A stretch of DNA of 64,000 bases from Deltaproteobacteria bacterium (GTDB lineage: Bacteria > Myxococcota > Kuafuiibacteriia > Kuafuiibacteriales > Kuafuiibacteriaceae). This document shows, piece after piece, positions 62,419 to 64,000 of this stretch. Every line of letters starts with the position of its first letter. Position 1 is the first letter of the stretch. A program made the position numbers and the translations under genes. Where the stretch lies: the NCBI GenBank assembly GCA_020632995.1, contig JACKEN010000004.1:1-64000 (forward strand), read 5' to 3'. The notes under the pieces are model-generated. The model was given only the letters and a program-made list of their open reading frames with translations. It did no database searches and was not told where the DNA came from.

Positions 62419-64000
62419 CTAGCTCTCCGAGAAGTTCTTGAATGCGAAGCGATCGCTCCGACCGGGATCCCAGTCGGACGGCTTCTGTACGATCTCGATC
62501 CCGAGCTTCTCCAGCCACTTCGTAGGTGGGTTCGCGCCGAGCATGCAGAACAGCACGTCGTTCGGGACCTCCACCTTCGACCTGTCCTTGCGCTCCACGA
62601 CCACCGACCTCTCGGTGACCTCCGCCGGGTTGCTCTCCATCATGAGGGTGAGCCGACCGGCACCGACCAGCGCTTCGACCTTCTGCTGGTTGCCCGTCTT
62701 CGCCCGGGAGAACGTGCCCTGGCGATAGACGATCGAGACCCGGTTGCTGCCGCCGTGCGCCTCCGCGAGCGCGATCGCCGCCTCCAGGGCGCTGTCTCCG
62801 CCGCCGACGACCATGCAGTCCTTGCCATCGTACTCGTCCGGATCCGCCAACCGGTACAGCACCTTCGGCAGGTCGTCGCCGGGCTTGCCGAGCTTGCGCG
62901 GATCGCCGCGCGTTCCGGTCGCGATCACCACGCGGAGCCCACGATAGCGCCCCCGCTTCGTCGTCACCAGGAACCCCGGGCCGTCCTGCTCGATGGAGAG
63001 CACGGCCTCATCGTGACGGAGCTGGAGCTGGTACTTCGCCAGCTCCTCCTCCCACTTCGCGATCACCTCTTCGCGCGTCGTGTCCCAGACCGGCAGCGGG
63101 CCGAGGTTCTCGACGTGCGCCGGGCTCGCCATCAGCTTCTTCTTCTTGGGATACCCGTGGATGGTGGTCGCGAACTCCGGCCCCTTCTCCAGCAGGACGT
63201 AGGCGAGCCCCTGGTTCTGCGCGGTCATCGCCGCCGACAGCCCGGCCGGCCCACTCCCGATCACGATCACTTCGTACTCGAAGCCCTTCTGCCCCGCGCT
63301 CCCCGGGCCGAAGCCCTCGGACACCATGTGCTCGACGACCCACCGCCCCAGGTTGTTCGCGTTCTTGACCAGCGGCTTCCCCGACGCCTCGCCGATCACA
63401 TAGACGCCCTCCTCACCCTCGCCGAGACCGGTCTGGAAGTTCGCGTCGAGGTCGGGCACCGAGATCATCGGCGGCGGCTCGCCCGGCACCGCCATCGTGA
63501 GGGCCTGCGGTCCGCACACCGCGACGCAGGTCGTACATTCGTGGCACAGCTCCGGCCGGAGCACCTGCGGGATCGAGTCGACCATGTGCAGGACGTCATA
63601 GGGGCACGCGTCGGCGCAGTCTCCGCTGCCCGTGCACTTGTTGGGGGACACGCGAGGGAGCTTGCGCGCCGTGCCACGTCCGCTGCCCCCGCACTTCACC
63701 ACGCCGTCCGTGCGCGGAGGCTGAGCCTCCGCCTCCTCCTGCTCGCGCGCCGCCTGGGCCCGCTCGTTCTTGCGTCCCCGGCTGTGCATGCCCACCGCCA
63801 GCCCGACCAGGCCGAGCAGCGCGAAGGACGCCAGCCATGGGCTCGGCCCACCCGTCGAGGCGACGCTCACCTCCTCGGGCAGTGGCTTCGCCCACGTGTC
63901 GCCGTGCTCGCGATGGCAGTCCGCGCACGCGGTCGACACCAGCGCGTCCTTCGGACCGTGACAGCCGAAGCAGGCCTGGTACGCGTGGCCCTCCTCGCGC
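62419..64000 (-). CDS. Cytochrome c - ferredoxin - NAD(P)H:FAD reductase fusion (5' end beyond the window)
   Basis: The frame is open to the right edge, so the N terminus is missing. Visible order: two heme sites (CFGCH near 63970, CADCH near 63920), one transmembrane helix (WLASFALLGLVGLAVGM) followed by RGRKNER, which puts the rest inside the cell, then a ferredoxin part (CTGSGDCADACP and CHECTTCVAVCG), then a thioredoxin-reductase/YpdA-like part with GSGPAGLSAA for FAD and VGGGDSALEAA for NAD(P). The redox CxxC of true thioredoxin reductases is absent. It should move electrons from cytoplasmic NAD(P)H through FAD and Fe-S to periplasmic hemes. Confidence 0.9.
   Translation of the reverse strand, partial: REEGHAYQACFGCHGPKDALVSTACADCHREHGDTWAKPLPEEVSVASTGGPSPWLASFALLGLVGLAVGMHSRGRKNERAQAAREQEEAEAQPPRTDGVVKCGGSGRGTARKLPRVSPNKCTGSGDCADACPYDVLHMVDSIPQVLRPELCHECTTCVAVCGPQALTMAVPGEPPPMISVPDLDANFQTGLGEGEEGVYVIGEASGKPLVKNANNLGRWVVEHMVSEGFGPGSAGQKGFEYEVIVIGSGPAGLSAAMTAQNQGLAYVLLEKGPEFATTIHGYPKKKKLMASPAHVENLGPLPVWDTTREEVIAKWEEELAKYQLQLRHDEAVLSIEQDGPGFLVTTKRGRYRGLRVVIATGTRGDPRKLGKPGDDLPKVLYRLADPDEYDGKDCMVVGGGDSALEAAIALAEAHGGSNRVSIVYRQGTFSRAKTGNQQKVEALVGAGRLTLMMESNPAEVTERSVVVERKDRSKVEVPNDVLFCMLGANPPTKWLEKLGIEIVQKPSDWDPGRSDRFAFKNFSES

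Noticed and set aside
1..64000. tRNA, rRNA, insertion sequences, phage integrase or attachment sites
   Set aside because: I looked for cloverleaf-like segments, transposase motifs and flanking repeats and found none I could support; a covariance-model search would be needed to exclude a missed tRNA.

Overview
The window is a very GC-rich (about 70% by eye) chromosomal segment, densely packed with genes that have short spacers and many 1-4 bp start/stop overlaps. Three secreted proteins end in a MYXO-CTERM-type sorting tail (Cys motif, hydrophobic helix, Arg cluster). There are also secreted proteins with Asp-Ala-Gly linkers, several Ser/Thr kinases and pseudokinases, a PilZ-J-domain fusion, HEAT-repeat proteins and many lipoproteins. 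Together these point to the Myxococcota, probably the Polyangia/Sandaracinus side; this is inferred from gene content, since no rRNA is present. I saw no rRNA, tRNA, CRISPR array, insertion sequence or integrase.

Layout. 0-6.8 kb: M20 dipeptidase, coiled-coil protein, a HEAT-repeat/degenerate HD-GYP pair and a small helical protein. 6.9-14.8 kb: metallophosphatase, then an Omp85-type barrel overlapping a lipoprotein with kinase-like motifs, overlapping a very large Ser/Thr kinase-ATPase-TPR regulator. 14.9-21 kb: DUF5995-containing protein, FAD amine-oxidase-like enzyme, PilZ-J protein and a methyltransferase. 21-32 kb: a split transglutaminase / glutamine-amidotransferase / ATP-grasp / alpha-E set, interrupted by an esterase lipoprotein, a small lipoprotein and a PEGA protein. 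32-36.2 kb: two MYXO-CTERM surface proteins and a Cys-rich secreted protein. 36.2-42.9 kb: a six-gene minus-strand signalling operon of pseudokinases, a probably active kinase, receiver-like domains and a TusA/DsrE sulfur-carrier fusion, preceded by a frameshifted gene remnant. 43.3-48.5 kb: lipoproteins, an M23 endopeptidase with MYXO-CTERM tail and a peptidoglycan-binding amidase-like protein. 48.6-52.2 kb: SGNH-TPR protein and a polytopic membrane protein with a less GC-biased third position. 52.4-55.9 kb: ACP - ketoreductase - AMP ligase - condensation/acyltransferase operon. 55.9-64 kb: a five-gene minus-strand multiheme cytochrome operon, cut by the right edge.

Most notable system: the last 8 kb encode what looks like a complete electron path. 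A membrane-anchored fusion (two visible hemes, TM helix, Fe-S ferredoxin part, NAD(P)H/FAD reductase part) is followed by a 9-heme lipoprotein, a 6-heme protein, an outer-membrane barrel and a 1144-residue 6-heme lipoprotein.

Most notable non-gene signal: a fixed-length palindrome GCARS-N4-SYTGC occurs 50 times by hand count between 537 and 55882, in genes of both strands and a few intergenic sites, against two to three expected from base composition. It is absent from the cytochrome operon and from the 48.6-52.2 kb pair, which may mark these as later arrivals.
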